In this document: positions 1 to 12,165 of the stretch, in pieces
How positions within the stretch are numbered: the first letter of the stretch is position 1
How the letters are laid out: each line of letters starts with the position of its first letter
NCBI GenBank assembly: GCA_000310025.1
Contig: FN649749.1
Coordinates: 1,655,763 to 1,719,762 of the forward strand
Source: Ectocarpus siliculosus
Taxonomy: Eukaryota; Sar; Phaeophyceae; Ectocarpales; Ectocarpaceae
Direction: 5' to 3'
DNA: 64,000 bases
Program-made: the position numbers and the translations under genes
The notes under the pieces: generated by a model
What the model was told of the DNA's origin: nothing
The model's input: only the letters and a program-made list of their open reading frames with translations
The model's database searches: none

Positions 1-384
1 GCGCTTTTTTTTTTTTTCCCCCTGTGTTTTTTTTTTTTTGTTTCCCCCGGGGTGGGGGTATTTTTCTCTGGGTTTCCCCCTTCCTTTTTTTTTTTTACCC
101 CCATCTCTCTCTCTCTTTCTCTCTCTTTTTTTCTCTTTCTCTTTGGGTTAAAACGCATAAAAAAAAGGGGGCGGGGGCCAAGCGGGAGGCCCTGCCCTTT
201 TTGGGCGAAAAGTCCGCCCCCAAGGCGGGGCCCGGGGTCCGGGACAAAATCCAGGTGTTGGCCTTCCCCCCCGGACCCCTAAAGGGGCGGGACTTCCTAG
301 AAAAAAAGGGCGGGGGTTGGTCCCCCCCCACCCCCGGGGAGTGTATTTCGCCAGCCAGGGGGGGCCCCTTCCGAGAAAAGAAAA
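1..384. other. Poor-quality, homopolymer-inflated sequence
   Basis: The stretch is dominated by runs of T, C, G and A of 4 to 19 bases with almost no ordinary sequence between them, and the same texture recurs beside the first N gap (16257-16526). All six frames give only low-complexity peptides. I read this as unpolished contig-end consensus, not biology. Exons upstream of the epimerase fragment should lie here and cannot be seen. Confidence 0.6.
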
Positions 385-500
385 GGGGGGGGGGGGGGGG
401 GGGGTACTCATGTAAAATGCATGCCGTAGCCTTTAGGCCATTGACGTCGCATCCCTATAATGCCGGGATGGAGCGATATGCCTGGTGTTCCCGGCGACTG
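385..500 (+). repeat. tRNA-like SINE-style repeat, family A, copy 1
   Basis: A G-run is followed by a TACTCATG-type head, then GCATGCCGTAG, a diverged TTAGGCCATTGAC block, CGCATCCCT and a GCCGGGATGGAGC block. The same order of blocks occurs at 2225, 7647, 8640, 16011, 16140 and, inverted, 31588 and 31772. This copy is the most diverged of the longer ones. Confidence 0.55.
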
Positions 501-828
501 ACCGGGTTCTAATTAACGCGGGCGGCGGCATCTACAGCTTATACGTGCAGGTACATGATACGCACGTGACCGCGGGCCGGCACACACGCGCCATGCATTT
601 ACACCAACTCAGATCATTTTTTTTGCGGCACGAAACCGAGAGCAGCAGCAGCTGCTGCTGCTGCTGTGTGTGTGTGTGTGTCGGCGACGGTCTTTCGCTC
701 CCCCTTCATTGTTGATAGGGAGGAGGCGGTTTCCTGCCAGATTGTTCGTCTTGCAGATTTCTCATTTGTGTGTTTGTTTAACGACGTAGTTGCGTTGTGT
801 GCATCGTTTCTCTCGAAATGTCGAACAG

Positions 829-1949
829 GTACCGGTACCGGCTACTCGGTGCTGGAGATGGTGGAGGCCATGAAGAAGGCGTCGGGGAAGGACGTGAGTA
901 TGTGCCTCTTTCTGGGTGCAACGTACTACCGGTAGTGATCTCCCTTTGGAATGCTTTGGTCTGCTGCTACATGTACTTGTCTTGTGCTTCTGCGGCGGCG
1001 GCGGGCAGAGCCTGCTTATTGCTCGTATCTTTTGCCGGAACCCCCCCCCTCTCCCACCTCTCTCCCTCTCTGGATGCAGACCAACGCCACGCAGCGCTAC
1101 ATATGTACACAGCAGCAGCAGCAGCACGTATCTGCACACACGGCACACGCTCTTGAGCAGCAATGAGTCTTTTGGGACCTGAACAAACGCGACTTGACTA
1201 CTGCTGTCGTCCCGACTGCCCCAAACAAAAACACGCGCTGGGAACGACACGACACGACGCAACACGACACAGATCCCGTACAAGGTCGGCCCCCCCAGGG
1301 TGGGAGACCTGGCGTGCGTGTACGCGGACCCGGCGAAGGCGGCGGAGGACCTCGGGTGGAAGGCCCAGTTCGGCCTCGACGTAAGTTGTTGTTGTTTTTG
1401 TTGTTTTCTTCAAAATAAAAGCTGTTCCGGCCTCCGCTCAGTATCTTCAAATACCCGTGCTGGTCCGACGGACGAGGACGACGCTTTCCATCTTTTTTGT
1501 TGTTGTTGGCGTTGACCTCGCCAACCGGCTGCCCACCTGAAAATGACGCCAGTCTCAGCAAGGTGCGGCTGGAAACGCAATATGCGGCTTCTTAACGCCA
1601 TGATCTGGGACCCCGTGATTGGTGTGTGGGTGTTTTCTTTCGTTATTGTTCATTTAAGTAATCATCTCCGGTATTGTCACCGCAGACGGATCAGAACGGC
1701 TTGCACCAAATGTCGTGGATCTCGAGAGGGCGTTTCGGGTGTGCGGAGATTTTTTTTTTTTCCCATTTTCACCCAAGAAACTCTCCACCCCCGCTGTGCA
1801 CACGGTGCAACCTTCTCTCCGCTATTGCCCGGAACCGGCCACACAACAATGACGACAACCACCACCACCACCACCACCACCACCACCAGGAGATGATGCG
1901 GGACATGTGGGCCTGGCAAAGCAAGAACCCCAACGGATTCTCGGCGTAA
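829..1949 (+). CDS. galE: UDP-glucose 4-epimerase, C-terminal fragment (three exons)
   Basis: The enzyme interconverts UDP-glucose and UDP-galactose using bound NAD+ (Leloir pathway; it also supplies cell-wall polysaccharide precursors). Three exons are visible: 829-893, 1273-1380 and 1890-1949. They give the order GTGTGYSVLEMVEAMKKASGK, then IPYKVGPPRVGDLACVYADP with AAEDLGWKAQFGLD, then EMMRDMWAWQSKNPNGFSA and a TAA stop. This is the classic C-terminal end of the GalE/GALE family, colinear and without gaps. Introns are GTGAGT..ACAG and GTAAGT..CCAG, and the first exon begins after AACAG in a phase that needs a preceding G, so at least one upstream exon existed. The Rossmann NAD-binding half and the catalytic YxxxK are missing because the left edge is poor sequence. 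Family assignment is secure; the gene is incomplete here by position, with no sign of decay. Confidence 0.9.
1859..1889 (+). repeat. (ACC)n microsatellite at an intron 3' end
   Basis: About ten ACC units run up to the CAG acceptor of the last epimerase exon. The tract replaces the usual pyrimidine-rich stretch. It reads as poly-His in one frame, which is not coding. Confidence 0.8.
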
Positions 1950-2224
1950 ATGGAATAGCAAGCTTCCGAGTTTTTTATCCTGTCCGATTTCACTCCCGTT
2001 TCACTTGGGGTTCGAAAAAGTTCCAAGAAAGCGTCGGGAAAGTGTAGAATATACTCTCGACCTCGATGCTCGGCAACATAATTGGTAATTTCACGCCCGG
2101 CAAAATATTATGGAGGTTTTTCGCCCCAGTCGCATATTGGTGAGAGATGAGTGCGCAGCAGTCAATGTGGTGTTGTGTGAGTCTCGCGTTAGCTAGAAAC
2201 AAGTGGCGAGTCCCACGTACGAAG

Positions 2225-2302
2225 GGGGGGAATGTACTCACGGTCGTGCATGCCGTAGTCGTTTGACCATTGACCTCGCATCCCTACACAGCCGGGACGT
2301 GC
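2225..2302 (+). repeat. tRNA-like SINE-style repeat, family A, copy 2 (3' truncated)
   Basis: After seven G bases the order ATGTACTCACGG, GCATGCCGTAGTCGTT, GACCATTGACCTCGCATCCC and GCCGGGACG matches the family. It stops before the GTTCTCACC block seen in longer copies. Confidence 0.6.
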
Positions 2303-2310
2303 GAAGGGGG

Positions 2311-2434
2311 GGGGTGGCGTACGCCGGCGTGTTGGGGGGTCCGGAATTGTTGTGATCGGGTAGTAAAAGGGGGGTTGGCATACGCCGGCGCGTGGGGGGT
2401 CCGGAATTTGTTGTCGTCGGGTGATAAAGTGTTC
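2311..2434 (+). repeat. Two-unit tandem repeat, about 62 bp each
   Basis: Both units share GGC(G/A)TACGCCGGCG, GTGGGGGGTCCGGAATT and a TGTTGT(G/C)(A/G)TCGGGT block in the same order. The units differ by a few substitutions and small indels. Confidence 0.65.
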
Positions 2435-2825
2435 CTGCCTTTCGGAATGAAGCGTGGTGTGCTCGGTGGTGGTTCCGGGTGCGGGAGGGTCGGGGCTTGA
2501 CGTCTCCACCGATGTGGCGGCGATGGGGGTAGGGATTCGGCAAGATGGTGGTACTGTAAAACCGCTCGCCGGGTACTCGTGTCGATAGGAAGAGAGACGC
2601 GTGTGAGGGTGATGCTCCACGAAGCCCTTTTTGTCTTGTTTGTTTGTTTGTTCGTGCGAGACCCGGCACTGCCGGTAACGAGTGGGAGAGGGTTGGGGGG
2701 AAAGTAATAAATAAAAGGTACTTCGTGTTTTCTAGCTGCAGGGTAGGTTGTGATAATCCAACCCGAAGTGCCGTTGCGTGTTTTTGGTTGATTTGAGTGC
2801 ATGGTGTACTGTGGTAGGAAATATG

Positions 2826-3050
2826 ACGAAAAACACGCCAAGGTTTTGAAAGTTGTGGGGCAGGCATCTAACGATACACACGACGGGGACGCAGGAAGAC
2901 ACGGCGTGTGGTGTCACCGTGCCACATTTGGTGGAACGGAAGAAAGCATGTGTTTTATTTTACGAAAAACTAAAACACACGCCAAGATTTGAGTTTGATG
3001 GCAAGCATCGTACAACACGGGGCTCGAAAGACACGGTATGGTGTGTACCA
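2826..3050 (+). repeat. Diverged direct repeat, two copies of about 95 bp
   Basis: Copies at about 2826-2925 and 2957-3050 share ACGAAAAAC, ACACGCCAAG, TTTGA, GGCA(G/A)GCATC and GAAAGACACGG or GAAGACACGG in the same order, with a GGTGT-type end. I see no coding sense. Confidence 0.5.
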
Positions 3051-5997
3051 TTCAGACCCTGAGAAATCAAATGGGTTACAAAAGCCGTGGACATCCCTAT
3101 TTCAGGAGGGGGCGTGTAGTGTTGAGGAATGCACGGGGAGGGGGTGCATCGAGATCGAATACCTCGCACGTTTTTTTGTGTGACCGGGGCTGAGTGTCTG
3201 ACATCAGCGATGACGTCTGCCGTCGGTACAAGTGCTGTTGATCGTGTTCGCGTGCACAGGGCAACCAAGGGCTGCTAGTTGTTAAAGAGTCTTTCGTGGA
3301 AACGCCACGTCAAATGTTTTGGGGAGCGCGTAGTAGGTCACACACCCCACGTCGCGTTGTACCGTATGTTACGCTGTACGTGCGAATTTTGATGATAACA
3401 CAAGTTGTGCCCTGGCAAGCACGTGCGAGGGCGATTCTGTCGTCGTTTTTTTCGTCTTTTTCGGTGTTGGTCGTTCTTGTGTCGTTGTATGCATGTAGCC
3501 TAACCTAGTCGTTCAAGCGTGTCGCCGTTAGCGTTGACGCGAGCAATTGTCCCCGACTGGCAGCTACGTGTACGTGGTTGTGTCCGAATTCTAGACTACA
3601 TACAACGTTGGTAAATTAATGGTATCATGTATTTTGTTGCTTGCCTTCGGGGCTTAGTAGCCTGTCGAGGCCGGGGTTGCTCCTGGGTAGCCACCTTTTG
3701 CTTCAAAACGTACCTCTTTTCCCTGTGATTTCTTGTTTTCGTCAACGACAAACGCGTACGTACGCTCTCAACCTGTCTTCCGGTAAAAACGGTCGAATTG
3801 GGGACCGGGGGTACATCGGCGGCAGGCAACACCCACGTATTATTGCCGTGTAGGCTTGCGTTCACGCCATGACGGGGGTGGAGGGATACATCTCCTTCTC
3901 CATTCGAATGTCGGGGTTCATTCGTGGCTTTTCCATCCCCAACCCTCCTAACAAAATGGTCCTACGCGGAGCGGTTCCGGTTTGGGCCCCGCGGCTCTCT
4001 CTCTCCTTCCGCGCAAGGAGCACGGGGGGGGGGGTGTTTTCTTCCGCCTATATGCGAGTGCGAGTGGCGGACGGTGACGGCGTTTGTTTCAGGATGACGG
4101 ACAAAAGGCGCCAGATCATCAACAACCGCCCCCCACACCACGCCGAAAACAAAGCGAACGTTGATACACGTATACGTGACGACATAAATTGATTCTACTA
4201 CGCAGAGGAAGTCAGCCAGACCAACCCAGCCCCACGGTTGACAGCTAGCCAGGGGCTGGCCTCCTGCATAGCCGGGGGATCAACCAATTTACTCGTCGAA
4301 TAGATGCTGAAGAGTAGAGAAGCAGGCCGAGAAGGGCGAATGGGTTTTGGGTTGCGGTATCTTGAATGTTTCTTGTCGATCCATCGCACCTGCCTGTCTG
4401 TGGGCGTCTGCTCGCAGCCGCAACACTCACCACCAAGAAGAGGGTCAACCCCCCCCACCCTCCTCGGTGGACCGGACTTAAGTCTTATGGCTGACCTCGA
4501 GAAAAAAAAATTGCTCAACCGTCAGTCCGGTGGAACAAAGCGTATTACTATTTCATTTTCCATCACTACTGCTGTAAATCAGCAGCGTTCGTTCCTGCCA
4601 GGAAGCTCCAACATGCCGTGGTCACAAAAAACGGTGTTCCCCTCCCTCTGCGTAAAATACCACGGAAAGAAACACGCACGTCACCCATCCATGCGTGACT
4701 GACTCCTCAGCCGGTCTTTCCATTCCACATCGCATGCGCTACAAAGCAAAAAAAAAAAAAAACGAATTGTGCAGCCTCTACCTAGATAGACATGCTGCAC
4801 GCAGGCGGTCGTGGATCCCATGAACGTCACACTAACGCCGAAATGCCCACGAGACACGACTTTTTTTTTAGCCGAATAAGCTAGGAGGCAGCGACGTAAG
4901 AAGCCCACCAGGAGAGCGTTACTCGAAATACCACCATCACTGCCATTTGGAAGCACAACAGAAATACCCCCCTGCAAGAGAATGACACCTTGTTTAGGAC
5001 GTGAGAAACTCGATTTACCCGATTTTTCGTTCTCCGAACACACAATAAATACTCCTTAACAAAAAGGCGTAGCCGACCGGTGGTTTGCCGTCTTCAGCAC
5101 GCCAAAGAAAGCGTGTAAAGCATCCTCCTCTTTTCATGCATGGTACAAATAGAGCAAGTTTATTGCGAAATTTTTACCCCCCCCCCTCCTTGTTGCCTTC
5201 GCACTAAACAATAATTTTCCCACCTCGTATCCAACACAGCAGTGACCAAGTGACCAACATTTCCCACCAGTTGATAGTTGATTCCTCCCCGGCAAACGAG
5301 TACGGCTTCTTAGCTCCGCGGGTGGTGCCTTCGGCAACGAAAGGTCTGTTGTGTGCATAGTTCTTCTAAAAATACGCGCCGGGATGGCCGCAACGCAACA
5401 CCCCTTTATTCCGTCCCGGCGGCGGAAGCAAGTGGGTGGCATCCAAACTCGTCTGCGTGGGCAGGGATACAACTGCAGGGATCATAACACACGCGGGAGC
5501 AGCAGCAGCCGATGCAAAAACAATAACGGCGAAAGTGCCCCCCCCCCCCCCCCCCCTTCCTCCGAAACACACATCTCTACCCTGCCTTGTCTCGCCTCCT
5601 GATAGGGAAAATACGCGTTCCGCGTTTTGATACAACATGATTCTACAATTTGTATTTCCCTCGATGAACGGCAGAAAAGATACCTTACAGCGGCAAAAAA
5701 AAACTAGCGGTGCTATTGAGCAACCTTTTGGAAATGTTCGCGGGGGAAAAAATCTCAAAAATCCGTTGCTCGTGCTAATCCAGAACAAGGCTTGCCCAAG
5801 GCTTGTCATTCTCTTGAACCTGCTTCTTTTTTCTCTGTCAATTTCTCTAACTTTTCCTTGTCGCAGAGGACAACAGCAACTTCATTGATTTACGTCCGTC
5901 TAACCGCCGGTCAGCACGACCACGTCCAATCCGTGCCCCCGCTGGACGTCTACTCGGTTGGAGCGTTTCTAACACCGGAGAGCAATGGGCCAGGCAA

Positions 5998-6155
5998 TCG
6001 ATCCGTTGGATACCCTTCTATCCGTTGGACTTGACGCAATCGGTTGAGTGCGTCTTTGACGGAGAGTAAAAGGCCAGGCGACAGATCCGTTGGGTCCCCT
6101 TCTAGTGGTCGGATCCTCTTCTAGTCGTCGGATCCTGTTCTATCCGTTGGACTTG
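5998..6155 (+). repeat. Short repeat cluster overlapping the SNIP1-like 3' end
   Basis: TTCTATCCGTTGGACTTG occurs at about 6016-6033 and again at about 6137-6154. GATCCGTTGG occurs near 5999 and 6081, and two GTCGGATCCT blocks lie between. The right-hand copy contains the stop codon and last codons of the SNIP1-like gene read on the minus strand, so the left copies look like downstream duplications of the gene end. Confidence 0.6.
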
Positions 6156-9100
6156 TCGTGGAGGAGGACGTACTCCCGAGTGCTGGTGCCGAACTTCACC
6201 ACGTCCTTCTCCTGCAAGGCGGTGGGCGAGTTCAACGGACGATTCAACCATCCGCCCCCGACCACCACCAACAAGACACAGACACGTGTACAGGAACACG
6301 AGGAGAGGGCGGCAACACAAAAAGCGCGCCGATCTTGAGACTGCGAAGGGCGGACTCGGCTCTCAGAAACGCAGTTACACCGGGTGGGGTAAACAAAAAA
6401 AACGGCAAGCGATCACACAATCCTTGGTTCAATTTCACGAAAGCTCGGTTGCTTCGCAGCCAAGAGGCTGTCGATGCCGAAAACGCGTTGTCTCGACAAG
6501 ATCTCGTCGAGGACCCTTCCTTCACGCGTCTTGGGTGTCGTACCCCCCTTCATGGTTGTTCGGCAATCGAGCTGTGAAAAGCCAGCCAAACGGGATGCGC
6601 CATCGCTCCGAACGATTACGGCAGCCGCAATACGGTGGGGGGGCGTCAATAACGCCGGTGGAGTAGCGCCGGTGGCCCGATATAGCGCCGATGGAATTGC
6701 TGCGCACAGCCTGAATCACCGAGTCATTCTGCACATTAAAATAGCGCCGCTCGATGCGCCGGGCACATACCGGCGTTATTGAGGGGCCCCCGCTGTACCA
6801 CAGAGCCAAGGTCGGAGGTTTCAATAGAACACGACCTGTTTTCCCTTGCCTACTCGTACCTTCATCTCGATGTACCTCGCCGACTCGATCTGCTCCCCGT
6901 TCAGCAGGGTCCCGTTCGTGCTGTCCAGGTCCATGATGTACGGTCTGTCACGTCAAAGCGAGCCAACACGCGCGGTGCTGTTAGCGGCCCCTCATGCCGC
7001 GCGACAAAACGGATATGGTGCAAACTGAAAACAGTGAGAGCCCCCAGTCCGACCCGCGTTAACCCCAGAAAAACCATTCAGACCGTACCGTACCGTACCC
7101 GACTGAACACTAACGCTCACCCTTTAACTCAAACCCAAGCCCCGAACCTACACCCAACCCCGACCTCAAACCTATCCTAACATTAATAGTGTTGTTAACC
7201 CCGACCTTAGCCCGAAGGATCATAAGCTTACGTAGCGGTGAGGAACATCCCCAAGGTTACTACCTCCCATGGGCAGGGAATCCTTTATTGTTTTTCGTCC
7301 GACCCGCGACCCAACCCCGCCCGGCCAACCAAATCTCAACTCCCGGATCCCAACCCGGATCCCAACCCAACCCCACCTGACGCTTCGGCGCGTGGTTCCC
7401 TCCTTCTCGTCGACCCTCTCGAACATCCGGAACTGCACGACGGCGTGCTGCTTGGAGCAGCTGGGGTGGTCTACCACGATGTCGGCCACGCGCTTCTCCC
7501 TGCCGACGAGGTACGCGCTCTGCCGGTGGATGTGCAGGGTTGCTACGAAATCCGGAAGTTGCAGCGGGGAGGGGGGCGTACTGATGTTTGGCATGCCTTC
7601 GCTGTTAGACCTTCATTGACCACGCGTCCTCGAGGACGGAGCATAGGGGGTACTCATGGAAACGCATGCCGTAGTCGTTAGTCCATAGACCCCGCATGCC
7701 GGGTCAGACTTACTGCGTGCCTTGGATGTTAGACCATCGGCAACGCTCCGTCCTCGAGAGGACGGAGCATTGTTGTTCCCACAGGACCGATCACTGATGG
7801 CCATCGTTCCTTCCTACTTTGCCAAAGGTGGCCCAAGAAACGTGTTTCCCTATCCTGTCAATACAAGTTCCCGCCCTTTCAGCCCACTTCCTATGCCTCC
7901 ATGACGCAAACGGTCTGCGACTGTCGTAAGCAGCAGCAGGCCCGGCGCACGCTGAGAATGGCTGCTCCACCTCTACAACAAAAATCGGCGAGACTTCACC
8001 AACGGGTGGTAGTAGACAGGGTGGGGTACGACAGGCGGCTGGATTAGCACCACCCGCCAAAGGCCACGCCATTGGTGGCACCCCCCAGGGCACGTCCAAC
8101 AGCAGTGCCGCCACAACAGACTCTGGCCATGGCTGGAGCAACAGCACCCCCCACAGCACGTCCAACAGCAGTGCCACCACAACAGACCCTCGCCATTGAA
8201 AATGGCCGAAGCAGCAAACACATCAGCAACAACAAGCAAACAAACTTCCAAGGGTGCCACCAAAACTGCGAAAGGGGACGGGGAGGAGAAGCAGAAAAAA
8301 GCAACAGCACACCCTCACACACACCTATGGCAGCATCTCCCTTGAAGACGTACAGCCTCCACTTCTTGGTCGGTTTTGACGCCTCCTCCGGCTCTTGCCA
8401 CTGACAAAAGAAAAAAAAAAATCGAAAGGAAAAACGACAAGGTCAGTGTTCCTAGACTTAACACGCTCGTGGGCATGTGCTCGTCCTATTTATAGTCTGG
8501 CGCCAGTCTACACGTCGTTCGGTGTAACATTTCTCACGTATGAGAAGGGGTTACACAGGAGGAAGGTCACACAGGAGCCTTTTTTATTTGTTTGATGTGA
8601 TGAGACCCGGCAAATCATCTCAAGAGGCTGCGTGTGTCGGGGGGGGTGTACTCATAGCTTTGCATGCGGTAGTCGTCATACCGCTGACCTCGCATCCCCG
8701 CAAAGCCGGGACGGAGCACGCCGGGTTCTCACCGGACCAGCGTGTGTGTGTGTGTGTGGGCGCTCTTATGTTCTGCACGCCTTAGCGGTTAGTCCATTGA
8801 CCACGCGTCCTCGAGAGGACAGAGCATGTGTGTGTGTAATCGAAGATGGCGTAGGCACGGAACCCACCCCGACGAGCCGCACCTTGAGGACGACACCCTT
8901 GTAGACGTTGCCGGTGGCCTGGTCCTTGGCCAGCTTACCCGACAGCCCGAAGTTCGCTAGCTCCTGCGGGGCGGCTGGCTGCGCGTCTCCTGGCTCCTCC
9001 TTTTCCCGGCGAAGAGGCACACGCCGTATATGTCGAAGACACCGAGACACCGGATATGTCGAAACCGCCGCCATCACAAAGGCAACAACGAGACACCGAA

Positions 9101-12100
9101 CACAGCAGAGGCAGCAGCAGCGGCGGCGGCGGCGGAGGCGCATCGTTGCGTGAAGGGGTGGGGGGGTCACGGTAAGCGAAAAGGTACATAAGGTCCGAGC
9201 TGCATGCATGTAGGAGTAATGAGAGATAGAGATAGATAGATAGATAGAGAGAGAGATAGAGAGAGGGAGAGAGACGTGCTCAGACAGACCGATCAGAGAG
9301 ATACAGAGCAACCGACACCATGAGAGAGAAGAGAGAGATACGGCAGCTGAAGAACAGCGAGCGCAACAGCTGCCGCGACAATACTGCGTCCGGCCAACCG
9401 TGGAGCGGGAGTCTATTGGTTTGCTCGCGGTGAAAATCACGCGACACCGGACCATGCGTCCCCCTCAAGCCAAGCCTATTAGCATCATTCCTCGTGCTCC
9501 TCGTATCAAGATAACGCCAACCATCAGGTGCTCTTGGGCTCTCCACGTACTGCTGCCATGCTTTCCACGACAAACTATTGCGTGGCAATACTCTTTTCTT
9601 CCCGTTGGGTTCTGCTTGGGAAGCGGGGCGGGAAAAGCGACCTCCCTCGCGGGCAGGGAGGTTTGCGTGGCTTAGGCGGGGAAAGAGCGAAGGTCTCATG
9701 CACACAGACATCGGAAGTCTCTGCTAGCGCCGCTCGCCGCGCGAAGACATGTCCACAGCATTGTTCTCCCTTCAAGAAAAAAAAAAAACGATCACCGTGG
9801 AAGCACAACAACTTTCAGTCGTAGGCCCTCCATAAGGCGGGTATGCGCCAGACCGATTCGCCCGCCGTATACAGGGCACTCGTCCTTTTCAATGTATTAA
9901 CCGTCTTGAAAATCCAATGTGTGGTCAGCCAATTCCACCCGCCCGATAGCGGGCACCCGCCGTTTAGATGTTTCCATCCGAGCAGCGGATGTCACGAATA
10001 CATTCCAGCAGGACTCATGAAACCAACACAAGACACTCCAGGGAAGAAAAAGCAGGAGCAAAAACCAAACTGCTCTCCAACCCGTAAACCCGCCTTTAAG
10101 ATGTGTGCCAGCCAATTTCACCAACCCTATAGCGGGCACCCGCCTAGGAGAGGGCCAACGACTGTACCACGTTAGAGGTTGCAAGAGAGGAGGCGAACGA
10201 ACCTAAGCGAACAAAACACTCACGCGAAAAAGACCAAAAAGCCACTCAATGCGACGGCACCTCTGCTCCCAATTCCGTGTTAGAGCGATCGCTTGCTGTT
10301 GTTGCGATGTTTATGTTTCCATCCGAGCAGCGCATGTCACGAATACATCCTAGCAGGACGCATGCAACCAACACAAAACACTCCAGGGAAGAAAAAGCAA
10401 GAGCAAAAGCCAAACTGGTCCCCAGCTCCGTGATACAAAATAGAGCGACGTTGCGGTTGTTCCCGTACTTTCATCGGATCAGTGAACAGCACGCCATCAT
10501 GCCGGCAGGACACACGCAACAAACGCAGACAACGCTCCCAGCGAGGCCAGGACCACAAAAGACAAAAAACAAACTTACCTCTTGTCGCGCGTCCGCTCCA
10601 CCCCACCCGTACTTCTGCCCCCCGTCGTCCTTCCCTCGTCCGTTCCCCTTCTTCAGCAACGCCCCAACGCTACTCCCGGCCGTCTCGGTTACCGCCGCGG
10701 CGTGCGGTGGCGGAGGCGGCGGCGGCGGCGGCGGCGGGGGGGGGCCGTTGTCGAACCTGCTGCTGATGCGTCCCTTCCGGGAGGACGGAGCTCCGTTCCT
10801 GTTTGCCGGGGGAGGGGGAGACGGCGAAGCCCTCCTCTGCTCCGGGTACGGGCTCTCGGCGTCATGGCGTCCACGACTGTCATCTCCACGGCCACGGGAG
10901 TGATGCCGTCGTTTCCTGGGCGGAGACCTACTGTCGCCGCCGCCGCCGCCGCCCCCATTGCTTTCTTGACGGTCGTGGCGTCCCCGCCCCCGTCCCGAGC
11001 GACTGCCGCCCCCGGCGGGGCTCCCGCTCTCCCCCCGCCGGCGATCGCCACCGCGGCCGCTGCCGCTGTCCCTGCCACGCTCCCCGCTTCGGTGAGGCCG
11101 CGGCGGCGGTGCCGACGGCGACCGGCTTCTTCTGCTCCTCCTCCGACGCTGCGGGCTTGGGCTGTTGCTACCACCCCGCCCTCGCTGCCGGCCGCCGTCC
11201 CTCTGACGTTGCGGTGAAGACCGCGACCGGCTCCTCGTCCTCCTCCTGTTGCCGTTGCCGTTGCCGTTGCGTCGTGGGCTTGGGCTGATGCTCTGCGTCG
11301 GCGGCGGCGCCGGCGGGGGCGAGATCTCCACGCGGACGGACCTCACGGACCTGTGTCCGGCGCTGGCACTGCGGCTGCGGCTCCGGCTCCGGCGGGCGCG
11401 GTCGTAGGACGTCGTCTCCCGCCGGCTGCTTTTGCTCTTCCGGCCACCGCCGTCGCCACCACCCCCGCGGCGGCCGCCTTCGTCCTCCTCGTCGCTGTCA
11501 CGCCGGCGGCGACGTGGGGGGCTTGCAACAGGACCGAGACGACCACCACCCCCCCTGTCCCTTCGGCCACCGGGGCTGACACTGTCTCTTTCCATGCCCC
11601 GAGAGCGCCGACTCTCCTGTCTGCCTTCCCTGCCGCAGCCGCCGTCGCCATCCCTGCCACCGCCGCCGCCCCCGCTGCTGCGGTTTCTCGCAACGGGTGA
11701 CCGGCTACGGCTGCCCGTGGTCTTACCGTGCCTGGAGCGCCTGGCGGCCGCGGCCGCGACGGCGGCGGCGCGGAGGGGAGACTCTCGCTGGTGGCGCATG
11801 TTGCGAGAAGACCCGTTGGTAGGCGCCGCCTCCTGCTCTCCGCCGCCCCCGGAGCTATGCCGGCGAGGGGACCTGTCGCGGTCGTGGTCTTGGTGCCTCT
11901 TGGTGCCAGCGTTGTTGGAGGATTTGGTTGTCATGTCCTTAGCGCTATCACTGCTGCTGCTGCTGCGGGTCCGTGGCTTCCTCTTCCGTTCTGCAGCGTT
12001 CCCCCGCTTACCCTTGGCGTCTGCTGCTGGTGCCCGTGCGCGCTTCGTCGCGTTTTTTTCTCCGCGTTTGCGCTTGCTCGTACCAGTCCCCTCGTCGCCG

Positions 12101-12104
12101 CCGC

Positions 12105-12165
<61 letters not shown>

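Larger units (their letters stand above)
1950..6139. other. Intergenic region with repeats, no supported gene
   Basis: This lies between two gene 3' ends (epimerase on +, SNIP1-like on -). The open frames are short, lack matching splice sites and carry no recognisable domain. It holds a family A repeat at 2225, a two-unit repeat at 2311-2434, a diverged direct repeat at 2826-3050, long A and C runs (5176-5187, 5538-5556), and the start of a small repeat cluster near 5998. I see no RNA gene. Confidence 0.5.

Noticed and set aside
24-512. A 162-codon plus-strand open frame at the left edge
   Set aside because: It is made of F, S, G and P runs from stretched homopolymers in poor-quality sequence.
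1677-1961. Poly-Val/poly-His frames around 1860
   Set aside because: They are translations of the (ACC)n run at an intron end; the real exon starts at 1890.
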